From Xanthocytophaga flava (GTDB lineage: Bacteria; Bacteroidota; Bacteroidia; Cytophagales; 172606-1), in the NCBI RefSeq assembly GCF_030068545.1, contig NZ_JASJOR010000039.1, positions 1-64,000 on the forward strand: a DNA stretch of 64,000 nucleotides, given 5' to 3'. Shown here piece after piece: positions 17,829 through 25,905 of the stretch (the stretch's first letter is position 1; every line of letters starts with the position of its first letter). The notes beneath the pieces were generated by a model. It was given only the letters and a program-made list of their open reading frames with translations, ran no database searches and was not told the origin of the DNA. The translations under genes were made by a program, and so were the position numbers.

Positions 17829-18258
17829 ACCTGACTCAGGAAGGTTTAGTATCAGATTAAGGTGTCAGAAATAAACAAATATGTAAAGAGGTTACCACTG
17901 GGGTAACCTCTTATTAGTCTTCGTTATCCTAAAGATTGCTCAATACAGATAACTCATTCTTATTCTGGTTTAAGATATCTTATTCACCCTGTTACTAACC
18001 TATCAATCTATACTATACATTCTGACTCTTACTAATTTATTACAGGTTTTATCTTAAACCAGCTCTACTGACCTATTCAGACTAACAACGAGAATGAAAA
18101 AATTTCTGTACCAGAGCAGTGAAAATAATCTAAGCAAGTTGTTTGCAGCCTTATTGACAACTTTTAAATAATAAAATGGATATAATGTAGTGCTTTTTAC
18201 CAGAAATGAAGAAAAAGCTACCCTGTAGCATAGGAGAGGTGTACTAAGTGCAACAACT
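17829..18258. other. Intergenic region with a strong hairpin
   Basis: No convincing gene; a minus-strand open frame over 18054-18392 is low-complexity and overlaps a better gene frame. Near the left end is an inverted repeat with 11-bp perfect arms, AAGAGGTTACC (17886-17896) and GGTAACCTCTT (17902-17912). It lies 58 bp upstream of the flavoprotein start and could be a terminator of upstream transcription or a regulatory site. Confidence 0.5.
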
Positions 18259-18836
18259 TCATACAATAGGAATTTTATGCTCACTATTTTTAAATAGCTC
18301 AATGTATGACAAAAGTATCTTGTGCAATTCAAGTAAATCTTCCTGAGGTTCTTCCCACCAGAAAACTTTAATCCTGCGAAAGAAATTCTCAAAAATAGTT
18401 AGCCCATATAAAGTTCCATCCAATCCGATTCCATTCATGGGTATGATGCGAAAAGGTATGCTAGTAGCATAGATCTTTTCCAGCAAGTAGGTTAACTGTT
18501 CGACAGAAATGAGAATTCTTTTATAGCCAGGCGCTATCATCTTCCGATTTATCAGCACATTTTCATAGAGAGAATAGACTTGAATACCACTCTCTTCTCT
18601 CTCTGTCGGATATCCCATATATAATTTGTTTCAAAAGGAGGCATATAGAGAATCTGCACTTTTAATTGACCTATATCTAAAATAGACAAATCTTCGTCTA
18701 TAGGTCTCGGACTGCTTAGAACTTCTTTTCTTCTTGCCTCTTCTTCGATTCTTTGCTTTTCTCGCCTGGAATCTCCCACACTTTTAATTTTATGAGCATA
18801 GGCATCTGGATCAATCGGCGGTTTGGGTTTGTACAC
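18259..18836 (-). pseudogene. Hypothetical gene split by a frameshift at a GA repeat
   Basis: Two overlapping frames together read as one protein of about 190 residues. Frame 1 (from ATG 18836) runs MYKPKPPIDPDAYAHKIK to FETNYIWDIRQRE and then loses sense, stopping at 18552. Frame 2, open to 18259, continues sensibly with GIQVYSLYENVLINRK, a middle section ending GLDGTLYGLTIF, and a C-terminus with KVFWWEEPQEDLLEL. The switch falls in a GAGAGAGAAGAGAG tract near 18593-18608. Removing two bases restores DIRQREESGIQVYSLYE, so a 2-bp GA expansion explains the break. The C-terminal part (GxDGTxY followed by WWEEP) resembles small hypothetical, immunity-like proteins, but I do not recognise the family. 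A sequencing error or phase-variable repeat is possible. Confidence 0.7.
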
Positions 18837-18915
18837 GTTCTACCTGATTTATTGAAGGACACTCAAATATAATGGATATTCTATTTTTCCGGAAATGTAT
18901 AGTTACAAAATGAAA

Positions 18916-18937
18916 AAGTCCGGTTATAACCGGACTT
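18916..18937 (-). terminator. Perfect 22-bp palindrome overlapping the stop codon
   Basis: Arms AAGTCCGGTTA and TAACCGGACTT abut without a spacer. The TAA stop of the minus-strand gene (18924-18926) is inside the stem, and the minus strand continues with TTTTTC. It is a good intrinsic terminator. Confidence 0.8.
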
Positions 18938-19271
18938 CTTGTAGTTGTAGTGTTTCCGTAATGTCTTCAAAGACACTATACCCTCTTCCTATTTTGTCTG
19001 ATTTCTCAACGGTTATAAATACATCCTGCCCTCCCTCATCAAACTCATGATATATATGTGTTATGACCAAAACCAGCTTGGCATCTTGTTCGATTACATC
19101 AACTATTCGATTGCGTATCTCTACTATTTTATCCGGATGTTTGTCTGATATAACTTCAAATCCGTCTTTGCCTAAAAATATAGCTTCGCCAACCCTTGGC
19201 AGATAAGTTAGTTTACCTGTTAGCTTTAATCTAAAGGGTAATCCCAATACTAGTTGAATAGTAGATTCCAT
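18924..19271 (-). CDS. Hypothetical protein
   Basis: Predicted cytosolic protein of 115 residues that I do not recognise. It is beta-rich (QLVLGLPFRLKLTGKLTYLP, then GEAIFLGKDGFEVI). It continues with a mixed segment (IVEIRNRIVDVIEQDAKLVL) and ends in charged residues (EDITETLQLQEVRL). The start at 19271 is chosen because the 23 additional codons up to 19340 look non-coding; the longer form cannot be excluded. It is flanked by two broken genes (18259-18836 and 19523-19966) on the same strand but itself has no interruption. Its stop lies within a terminator stem. Confidence 0.65.
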   Translation of the reverse strand: MESTIQLVLGLPFRLKLTGKLTYLPRVGEAIFLGKDGFEVISDKHPDKIVEIRNRIVDVIEQDAKLVLVITHIYHEFDEGGQDVFITVEKSDKIGRGYSVFEDITETLQLQEVRL

Positions 19272-19461
19272 GTCTATGAATAAGTGATTATGAATAAAAT
19301 TTAAAAACATACTGAATGTCCATGTAGATTGGACCTGCATCTATTGCATAAATAACAGTGCCTGATTAAATTTTACTGAGAGATGATAGATTTGTATAAG
19401 TAGTCTGGAGATCTTACTATTGCTTGTCTAACTACTTTAACAGCCAGGGTTGATTCTCTTT

Positions 19462-19485
19462 ATAAACTTCGAAATAAACTTCGAA
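19462..19485. repeat. Tandem 12-bp duplication
   Basis: Two exact adjacent copies of ATAAACTTCGAA in the spacer between the hypothetical gene and the GNAT remnant. Probably replication slippage. Confidence 0.7.
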
Positions 19486-19522
19486 TCTTACCTAGAAGTT
19501 ATGGAGTAAAACCACAAAATAC

Positions 19523-19966
19523 TTACTGCCGTAATTCAAAAAAAATATAGACTTCATTGTCTGACAGCCCTCTCGCTTTTTCAGTAAATCCTCTTTTAGT
19601 GTAAAACGCCATTGCGTTTCTATTTTTTTCTATACACTTAAGCCTAACAGGAAGACCAATTTTATTTATTATCGCATCCAGTAATTGGGTTCCAATACCA
19701 AGGTTATGATAAGTAGTATCCACATATAAATGATGAATGAAATTGTCAGCTAACCAACCTGAAACAAATCCAACCACTTTATTCTGTGCAAGTGCAACTA
19801 AGATATACTCCTCTTTCGTTTCCTTGTCGAAGTCCAATAAAGTAAAAACGCTTGTATCTATCCACAAAAAAGTTTGTTGTCTGACTTCCCAAAACAGAGT
19901 CCGTAATTCAGCTATGTCCTGTTGCTGCTTTTCTCATATTTTAATTTCTGAAATTGTATTGTTCAT
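19523..19966 (-). pseudogene. GNAT N-acetyltransferase interrupted by an in-frame TGA
   Basis: From ATG 19966 the frame reads MNNTISEIKI, then TGA (19934-19936), then continues in the same frame as EKQQQDIAELRTLFWEVRQQ and into TFLWIDTSVFTLLDFD. The remainder is a typical GNAT acetyltransferase: acetyl-CoA-binding LYVDTTYHNLGIGTQLLDAI, then KNRNAMAFYTKRGF near the C-terminus. The stop sits where TGG (Trp) would keep the reading, so a single G-to-A change explains it. The only in-frame initiation options after the stop are rare codons (CTG, TTG at 19867). A product started at TTG would lack the N-terminal strand and helix of the fold. It is probably a recent nonsense mutant; an error in the sequence or use of a non-ATG start is possible. 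Confidence 0.72.
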
Positions 19967-20012
19967 AAATTGAAATAATGGTCTGTAAAGCAACTAAAGT
20001 AGTAGAAAATAA

Positions 20013-20043
20013 AAAAGGCCTTAGAGATTATCTAAGACCTTTT
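20013..20043 (-). terminator. Terminator after tRNA-Val
   Basis: Stem AAAAGGCCTTAGA (20013-20025) with TCTAAGACCTTTT (20031-20043), one G-U wobble on the minus-strand RNA, 5-nt loop, followed by a U-run. It lies about 10 bp beyond the tRNA 3' end. Confidence 0.85.
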
Positions 20044-20053
20044 GCTAAAAAAG

Positions 20054-20128
20054 TGGAGGCTGAGGGATTCGAACCCCCGACCCTCTGCTTGTAAGGCAGA
20101 TGCTCTGAACCGGCTGAGCTAAGCCTCC
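20054..20128 (-). tRNA. tRNA-Val (anticodon TAC)
   Basis: The minus strand folds as a complete tRNA: acceptor GGAGGCT pairs with AGCCTCC, the D arm is GCTC..GAGC, the anticodon arm is TCTGC-CTTACAA-GCAGA with anticodon TAC (Val, reading GTA and related codons), and the T arm is GTCGGGGGTTCGAATCCC. The discriminator base is A. The 3' CCA is not encoded, as is common in Bacteroidota. A terminator follows. Three broken genes lie within 2.5 kb, so the locus may be a site of past insertion and decay. Confidence 0.95.
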
Positions 20129-20344
20129 TTTTATTGACCATTGTTGGACTTGTTGTCATTCAATGGGACTGCAAAAGTATGGTCTTTTTTTTACAACGCA
20201 ATATCTGGAACAAAAAAAAATCAAAAAAAATATTTTCGCACAGAAAATCAAACTGACTATCAGTATTTTAACATTTTTAAAAATTTCTTCTTGTTTCAGA
20301 AAAAATCTTTCTTCATAATTTTTCAAATTCCGATAAAATTATTT

Positions 20345-20352
20345 TAACTTTG
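20345..20352 (+). promoter_or_regulatory. -7 box upstream of rpmG
   Basis: TAACTTTG matches the Bacteroidota TAnnTTTG consensus and lies 48 bp before the rpmG ATG. No TTG is found at the -33 position. Confidence 0.5.
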
Positions 20353-20400
20353 CAGTCCTGTTTTTAAAAAGCATTCGATTCATTAAAAATATTTACAAAA

Positions 20401-20583
20401 ATGGCAAAGAAAGGTAACCGTGTGCAGGTAATTCTGGAATGCACCGAACAAAAAGATTCTGGCGTTGCAGGAATGTCTCGTTATATCACTGTTAAAAACC
20501 GTAAAAACACAACTCAACGTATTGAGTTGAAAAAATATAATCCGTTCCTGAAAAAAGTAACGGTTCATAAAGAAATCAAGTAA
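20401..20583 (+). CDS. rpmG: 50S ribosomal protein L33
   Basis: Ribosomal protein bL33 of 60 residues (MAKKGNRVQVILECTEQK, then SRYITVKNRKNTTQRIELKK). It contributes to the E-site region of the 50S subunit. In this version the zinc-binding cysteine pairs of the C+ form are absent (only one Cys), so it is the zinc-free type. It is followed by a DUF4295 gene and ftsY, the usual Bacteroidota order. The rpmB gene that normally precedes it is not here; tRNA-Val on the opposite strand is the upstream neighbour. Confidence 0.97.
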   Translation: MAKKGNRVQVILECTEQKDSGVAGMSRYITVKNRKNTTQRIELKKYNPFLKKVTVHKEIK

Positions 20584-20677
20584 TCGTTCGTGTTAGCTGG
20601 TTTTTAGAAAAGTTTATCTAAACAATAGCATTCTGATTACTCAATTAACTCTTCATCTTACTAACGTTTACAAAGAA

Positions 20678-20830
20678 ATGGCAAAGAAAGTTGTTGCGAC
20701 CCTGAAAAAAAATGATGGCAAAGGTTTTGTCAAAATCATTAAAGCTGTAAAGTCACCAAAAACTGGTGCTTATACATTTAAAGAAGAGATGGTATCTACT
20801 GAAGAAGTACAAGCCGCTCTGAAACGCTAA
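20678..20830 (+). CDS. DUF4295 small basic protein
   Basis: Basic protein of 50 residues (MAKKVVATLKKNDGKGFVKI, ending TEEVQAALKR). It is the Bacteroidota-specific DUF4295 family, nearly always encoded between rpmG and ftsY and probably ribosome-associated, although its function is not established. It starts 94 bp after rpmG and is followed 21 bp later by a strong terminator. Confidence 0.93.
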   Translation: MAKKVVATLKKNDGKGFVKIIKAVKSPKTGAYTFKEEMVSTEEVQAALKR

Positions 20831-20851
20831 GCGCATTTTGATTTCAAATCT

Positions 20852-20876
20852 AAAAAGTCCCTTGTTGGGACTTTTT
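20852..20876 (+). terminator. Terminator between DUF4295 and ftsY
   Basis: Stem AAAAAGTCCC (20852-20861) with GGGACTTTTT (20867-20876), 5-nt loop, continuing into a T-run. It separates the ribosomal-protein transcript from ftsY. Confidence 0.88.
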
Positions 20877-20951
20877 TTGTTATTTTAGGCCATTAATTCA
20901 CCCGGTTCCAAAATTAGCTTATTCTGGCAACCTGAAATTTGAAAAATACAC

Positions 20952-21914
20952 ATGGGACTTTTCGATTTTTTAAAACCTAATAAAGAAGAACAAAAAGAGT
21001 CATTAGACAAAGGACTGGAAAAAACAAAAGAAAGCTTCTTTAGCAAGCTAGGTAAAGCAGTTATTGGAAAGTCAAAGGTGGATGAAGAGGTACTCGACGA
21101 ACTGGAAGAGATACTTTTGACATCAGACGTTGGAGTTGCCACAACCCTCAAAATCATTGAGCGTATAGAGAAAAGAGTTGCAGAGGATAAATATTTAAAT
21201 GCCAGTGAACTGGATTCAATTTTAAGAGACGAAATATCAAAGTTACTATCAGAGAATCGTTCACAGGACATCAAAAACTTTGATGTGCCAGATACAACCA
21301 AACCCTATGTGATTATGGTGGTAGGTGTAAATGGTGTAGGTAAAACTACTACTATTGGTAAGCTGGCAGCTCAATTTCATAAAGCAGGAAAGAAGGTGGT
21401 ATTAGGAGCAGCGGATACCTTCCGGGCGGCAGCCGTAGATCAGCTAAAACTGTGGGGACAACGGGTAGGTATTCCAGTAATTGATCATGGCATGAATACT
21501 GACCCAGCGTCAGTTGCCTTTGATGCAGTGAAACAAGGAAATGAACAAAAGGCTGATATTATTATTGTAGATACAGCAGGTCGTTTACATACAAAGGTTA
21601 ACCTGATGCAGGAACTCACAAAAATAAAACGGGTTATGCAGAAAGTGGTGCCAGATGCTCCTCACGAAGTATTGTTGGTATTAGATGGTAGCACAGGTCA
21701 GAATGCATTTATTCAGGCTCAGGAGTTTACAAAAGCTACTGATGTAACAGCACTGGCTATTACCAAACTGGACGGAACGGCCAAAGGTGGTGTGGTAATT
21801 GGGATATCAGACCAGTTTAAGATTCCGGTTAAATATATAGGTGTAGGAGAAAAAATTGATGATCTGCAGTTGTTTGATAAGGTTGCTTTTGTCAATTCCT
21901 TATTTAAAAAATAA
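20952..21914 (+). CDS. ftsY: Signal recognition particle receptor FtsY
   Basis: SRP-type GTPase of 320 residues that receives ribosome-nascent-chain complexes at the inner membrane. After a short amphipathic N-terminus (MGLFDFLKPNKEEQ) comes the four-helix N domain (about 15-100) and the G domain: G1 is GVNGVGKTTTIGKLA near residue 126, then AADTFRAAAVDQL, DTAGR, and TKLDGTAKGG (G4/G5). The acidic A domain of enterobacterial FtsY is missing, as usual in this phylum. It stands alone after a terminator, so it likely has its own promoter in the 120-bp gap, although no clear TAnnTTTG box was found. Confidence 0.97.
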   Translation: MGLFDFLKPNKEEQKESLDKGLEKTKESFFSKLGKAVIGKSKVDEEVLDELEEILLTSDVGVATTLKIIERIEKRVAEDKYLNASELDSILRDEISKLLSENRSQDIKNFDVPDTTKPYVIMVVGVNGVGKTTTIGKLAAQFHKAGKKVVLGAADTFRAAAVDQLKLWGQRVGIPVIDHGMNTDPASVAFDAVKQGNEQKADIIIVDTAGRLHTKVNLMQELTKIKRVMQKVVPDAPHEVLLVLDGSTGQNAFIQAQEFTKATDVTALAITKLDGTAKGGVVIGISDQFKIPVKYIGVGEKIDDLQLFDKVAFVNSLFKK

Positions 21915-21963
21915 ACTATCCTATTTTATTTATTTTCAAAAGGCATCTGAAAAATAGTACTCC

Positions 21964-22589
21964 TTGAGATCCCATATTATTCTCAGCCTTCTGTTTCTCA
22001 CATATAGCTGTTCTCCATTGGAAGAGCAGGAGCAAACAATTGAAATGATGTGGGTAGGCTGGGCATGTGATTGCCCTGATAAAACCAACAGATCTTGCCC
22101 TGGTAGATTCATCAGGATATGATTGCGAAAAAGAAGGAACTTGCATTGATATAGTACCAGCCTCATCTGATCTTAAGATACCAGCAGAACACTGGCAACA
22201 ACCTGATGGATGGCATCATTTTCGTTTTACAGGGAGATTTTATACAACGAAATGCCCTTTGTTAGGTAATGCGGATTGTGTGGGCAAAAACGTTTCGCTA
22301 TACAAAGTATGAATATATTTTATCGCCCTGGCAAATCGCCAATCGAACTTTTTTAATCAAAGATAGTGTTGCAGAAAGAATAGTAGAGAATCTTCCTGAG
22401 ATAAAAGATAGTTTGAACCAAGTTGATGCATACCATGAGAAATTATATCAGGTAACCTCAGTAGAACCTGCAACCACATCTTATCCATATTATTGTATTG
22501 CATTGGAAACAACCACAGGAGACTCAATTGTAAAAAAGTATAGAGTTGACGCCTGTAATGGGTATGTTGAACCACTCACAGAATACTAA
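21964..22589 (+). pseudogene. Lipoprotein gene with two +1 frameshifts in A-runs
   Basis: Three successive frames join into one plausible protein of about 207 residues. Frame A starts at TTG 21964 with a lipoprotein signal (RSHIILSLLFLTYSC), then SPLEEQEQTIEMMWVGWACD. The frame must shift in the AAAA at 22081-22084 to read KPTDLALVDSSGYDCEKEGT and on to FRFTGRFYTTKCPL. It must shift again in the AAAAA at 22286-22290 to read GKTFRYTKYEYILSPWQ and then to the stop in VEPLTEY. At both places deleting one A restores the reading. The WACDC, FTGRFY and FRYTKYE elements resemble small Bacteroidota secreted proteins I know only as hypothetical. No ATG is available at the 5' end, so more damage is possible. 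Base-calling errors in homopolymers are the main alternative. Confidence 0.75.
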
Positions 22590-22661
22590 AAACACAAATC
22601 ATATTTCTCTGACAGATAAGCTCACTCTTTACTTACTGTCATTCTTTTGTCAGAAACATAA

Positions 22662-23981
22662 ATGAAAACCAAAGGATCTGTAAAAAACAAAGTCAACATT
22701 GTGACGTTGGGGTGCTCGAAAAATCTCGTGGACTCGGAAGAAATCTTTACCCAACTCAGGGCAAACCAGTTTGATGTAACACACGAGTCGAAAAAAGACG
22801 ATGCCAATATTGTTATCGTTAACACATGTGGCTTTATAGACAATGCTAAACAAGAATCTATTGATACAATACTACGTTACGCTGATGCCAAGGAACATGG
22901 ATTAATTGATAAACTCTATGTCACTGGTTGTCTTTCACATCGGTATAAAGACGATCTGGAAAAAGAGATCCCAACTGTTGATGCGTATTTTGGTACTAAT
23001 GAACTACCTCGCCTTCTCAAAACATTAAAGGCAGATTACAAACATGAACTGGTTGGCGAACGGCTAATTACTACACCCGCTCATTTTGCCTATCTTAAAA
23101 TTGCTGAAGGCTGTGATCGACCATGTTCATTCTGTGCCATTCCACTGATGCGTGGAGGGCATATATCTAAGCCGATCGAACAGCTGGTTAGAGAAACACA
23201 AAGTCTGGTAAAGCGTGGTACTAAAGAACTTATTCTGATTGCACAGGATCTTACCTATTATGGGTTAGACTTATACAAAAAACGCCGTCTTGAAGATTTG
23301 CTTCGTGCTCTTTCCGATGTAGAAGGGCTGGAGTGGATACGTCTTCAATATGCCTACCCATCTGGCTTTCCAATGGAGATACTGGATGTAATGGCTGAAC
23401 GTGACAATATCTGCAAATACCTGGATATGCCACTGCAACATGGATCCAATAAAGTGTTGAAGTCTATGCGTCGTGGGATTACCCGTGAAAAGACAGAAGA
23501 ACTCATTCAGCAAATTCGTAGTAAAGTTCCAGGTATTGCCTTACGTACTACACTGATCAGCGGTCATCCGGGAGAAACAGAAGAGGACTTTGAAGAAATG
23601 TATCGCTTTGTAGAAGAAATGCGTTTTGACCGTCTGGGTGTATTTAATTATTCACATGAAGAGAATACACATTCCTATACAATGGAAGACGATGTACCAG
23701 AGGATATCAAACAGGAACGTACAGATGCTATCATGGAACTACAGCAGGGAATCTCCTATGATTTGAATCAGGCAAAGATAGGTCATACATACAAAGTCTT
23801 ATTTGACCGTAAAGAAAATGGCTACTTTATAGGAAGAACAGAGCATGACTCACCTGAAGTAGATAATGAAGTACTAGTAGAAGCAACATCAGATACGTAT
23901 ATACGACAAGGAGACTTTGCGACTGTTATTATTACGGATGCAACAGAGTTTGACTTATATGGACAGCTAGTAAAAGCCTAG
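22662..23981 (+). CDS. rimO: Ribosomal protein S12 methylthiotransferase RimO
   Basis: Radical-SAM enzyme of 439 residues that adds a methylthio group to the conserved Asp of ribosomal protein S12. The N-terminal MTTase domain carries its auxiliary cluster cysteines (TLGCSKNLVDSEE, VNTCGFI, VTGCLSHRY). The radical SAM motif is CDRPCSFC (C-x3-C-x2-C) at about residue 150. A C-terminal TRAM domain ends DATEFDLYGQLVKA. The GCSKN signature separates RimO from the tRNA enzyme MiaB. It is monocistronic, with a terminator 26 bp downstream. Confidence 0.97.
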   Translation: MKTKGSVKNKVNIVTLGCSKNLVDSEEIFTQLRANQFDVTHESKKDDANIVIVNTCGFIDNAKQESIDTILRYADAKEHGLIDKLYVTGCLSHRYKDDLEKEIPTVDAYFGTNELPRLLKTLKADYKHELVGERLITTPAHFAYLKIAEGCDRPCSFCAIPLMRGGHISKPIEQLVRETQSLVKRGTKELILIAQDLTYYGLDLYKKRRLEDLLRALSDVEGLEWIRLQYAYPSGFPMEILDVMAERDNICKYLDMPLQHGSNKVLKSMRRGITREKTEELIQQIRSKVPGIALRTTLISGHPGETEEDFEEMYRFVEEMRFDRLGVFNYSHEENTHSYTMEDDVPEDIKQERTDAIMELQQGISYDLNQAKIGHTYKVLFDRKENGYFIGRTEHDSPEVDNEVLVEATSDTYIRQGDFATVIITDATEFDLYGQLVKA

Positions 23982-24007
23982 TTGAAAATAGGTTAGAAAT
24001 AAAGATT

Positions 24008-24030
24008 AAGCCATGGAATAACCATGGCTT
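24008..24030 (+). terminator. Terminator of rimO
   Basis: Stem AAGCCATGG (24008-24016) with CCATGGCTT (24022-24030), 5-nt loop, followed by TTTTT. Confidence 0.9.
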
Positions 24031-24067
24031 TTTTTATGTTGCATGTCTAAGTCTTTTTATACAACTT

Positions 24068-24967
24068 ATGATTCAACAGCAGACCTTACAGGATTACCCG
24101 TTTCAGTATCTTTCGTCATCCGCTAATCAGTCCAAAGATATCTTTGCTGCCTACTCCATTGAGGACTTTTCCAGAGAAACAGCACAGGTTTCTTCTATCT
24201 ATTGCCGCAGAGACTTTTATAAAATTACTCTCATCAGTGGAGATGCCACGTATTCATATGGTGACCGACAAGTTATGTTACAAGCAGGGCAGTATGCACT
24301 GTTATTCACCAATCGTGAGATTCCTTATAAATGGGAAATACACAGTGGTACATGTCAAGGATATGGATGTATCTTTACCGATGACTTTTTGCCCTTACAT
24401 ACATATCTGCGTCCAAGTGACTGGACAGTCTTTGATCCGAATGGACAATCCCTCTTTTACCTGAATACCGAACAGGTAGAACTATTCAGTAACTTATTTA
24501 AGAAGATGATCAAAGAATACTCATCATCATATCTACATAAACAGCAACTAATATTCATTTATTTGCTGGAATGCATTCATGAAGCATTGAGAATGGAACC
24601 GTCCATAACCGATACTAATTTTTCAGCCGCCAATCGTTTAACAGAATCATTCAGAGAGTTACTTGCTCAACAGTTCCTGGTTATTACATCACATCAAAAA
24701 TTAAAATACCGGACTGCTCAGGATTTTGCAGATAAGTTAGCTGTTCATGTCAACTATCTCAACCGGACGTTAAAAGCTGTCACTGGCAAAACAACCACTC
24801 AGCTAATAAATGAACGCATCATACAGGAAGCACGGGTCTTGCTGCTTCATACAAACCTGCCCATAAATCAGATTGGCTATTGTCTGGGTTTTGAAGAAGC
24901 TACGCACTTTACCTATTTCTTTCACAAACACACCCAGATGACGCCTTCGTCTCTACGTCAGGTTTGA
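24068..24967 (+). CDS. AraC family transcriptional regulator
   Basis: Regulator of 299 residues. The N-terminal half is cupin-like (SIYCRRDFYKITLISGDATY, then VMLQAGQYALLFTNREIPYK) and should bind the effector. The C-terminal AraC DNA-binding domain covers about 200-298: the first HTH is around FADKLAVHVNYLNRTLKAVT, and the second contains INQIGYCLGFEEATHFTYFF. It lies 89 bp upstream of an SDR gene on the same strand, a common regulator/target pairing in Cytophagales. GTCAG repeats in the gap may be its site. Confidence 0.95.
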   Translation: MIQQQTLQDYPFQYLSSSANQSKDIFAAYSIEDFSRETAQVSSIYCRRDFYKITLISGDATYSYGDRQVMLQAGQYALLFTNREIPYKWEIHSGTCQGYGCIFTDDFLPLHTYLRPSDWTVFDPNGQSLFYLNTEQVELFSNLFKKMIKEYSSSYLHKQQLIFIYLLECIHEALRMEPSITDTNFSAANRLTESFRELLAQQFLVITSHQKLKYRTAQDFADKLAVHVNYLNRTLKAVTGKTTTQLINERIIQEARVLLLHTNLPINQIGYCLGFEEATHFTYFFHKHTQMTPSSLRQV

Positions 24968-24999
24968 TTTTCGTCAGTGTTGGTTTGAATGGTGTCAGT
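24957..24999 (+). promoter_or_regulatory. GTCAG direct repeats, possible AraC site
   Basis: GTCAG occurs at 24957, 24973 and 24994 in the same orientation. The last two (GTCAGT) are 21 bp apart, two helical turns, and the last one abuts the -33 TTG of the SDR promoter. This spacing is typical of AraC-family activator sites; binding is inferred. Confidence 0.4.
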
Positions 25000-25027
25000 T
25001 GTCTCCGAAGGGCATTCTTTACTTTTG
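24999..25027 (+). promoter_or_regulatory. Promoter of the SDR gene
   Basis: TTG (24999-25001) and TACTTTTG (25020-25027) with an 18-bp spacer match the Bacteroidota -33/-7 consensus. The -7 box ends 29 bp before the ATG. Confidence 0.75.
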
Positions 25028-25056
25028 TAAATAATCACAATTAAACTTACAAAAGA

Positions 25057-25902
25057 ATGAGAACATGGTTCATTACTGGTAGTTCAGCAGGATTGGGAAG
25101 AACCCTGACTGAGAAATTACTCAAACGAGGAGATCGGGTAGCTGCAACATTGCGAAAAACACATGCTCTTGATGATCTTAAAGCGGAGTATGGTGATCGG
25201 CTTTGGATAGCCCAACTGGACGTAACACATATACCTGCTATACATCAGGTTATGCAGGATGCCTTCAATGCTTTGGATCGAATTGATGTTATCGTAAACA
25301 ATGCTGGCTATGGACTTTTTGGCTCAGTAGAAGAGGCTAGCGATGACCAGATACGAAAGCAGATAGAAACAAATATTATGGGATCTATCCAGATAATTCG
25401 GGCAGCACTCCCCTATCTCCGTGCTCAGGGGGAAGGACGTATTATACAGCTTTCATCAGCCGGTGGGCAAGCTACTTACCCTAATTATGGGTATTATCAT
25501 ATGACTAAATGGGGTATAGAAGGATTTGCAGAAACTGTAGCTAAAGAGATTTCTATATTTAATATCGGTTTGACAATAGTAGAGCCAGGAGCGCTTAGAA
25601 ATGGATTTGTAAGCAACATGGATAGCACGACTCCTATGGAAGTATATGCACAAACGCCAGCAGGAGAAGTACGCCGTCTGATCCAAAACAATGCATTTCC
25701 CATTCCAGGCGATCCGGAAAAGACAGCTCAAGCAATTATTGACTCAGTGGATGTAACTCCAGCGCCATTGCGATTGGCACTAGGCCCAGATGCTTATACA
25801 GCGATACGCTCATCTCTTGTGTCAAGGCTTGACTCTTTAGATGCTCAAAAGGATATAGCCATGTCAACAAAAGTGGACGAATATATCAACACAGAAATGT
25901 AA
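25057..25902 (+). CDS. SDR family NAD(P)-dependent oxidoreductase
   Basis: Classical short-chain dehydrogenase/reductase of 281 residues. The cofactor motif TGSSAGLG is at about residues 7-14, then comes NNAGYG near 90, and the catalytic Ser is in QLSSAGG, followed by YYHMTK (Tyr-x3-Lys). The LDVTH element after the third strand fits the usual adenine-binding position. The extended C-terminus (about 190-280) is that of the SDR subgroup often encoded beside AraC regulators. The substrate is unknown. It has its own consensus promoter and a terminator shared with the convergent tonB-like gene. Confidence 0.94.
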   Translation: MRTWFITGSSAGLGRTLTEKLLKRGDRVAATLRKTHALDDLKAEYGDRLWIAQLDVTHIPAIHQVMQDAFNALDRIDVIVNNAGYGLFGSVEEASDDQIRKQIETNIMGSIQIIRAALPYLRAQGEGRIIQLSSAGGQATYPNYGYYHMTKWGIEGFAETVAKEISIFNIGLTIVEPGALRNGFVSNMDSTTPMEVYAQTPAGEVRRLIQNNAFPIPGDPEKTAQAIIDSVDVTPAPLRLALGPDAYTAIRSSLVSRLDSLDAQKDIAMSTKVDEYINTEM

Positions 25903-25905
25903 AAG

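Noticed and set aside
18054..18392. Minus-strand open frame of 112 codons
   Set aside because: Low-complexity hydrophobic translation with no family pattern; it overlaps the better-supported frame of the split gene at 18259-18836.
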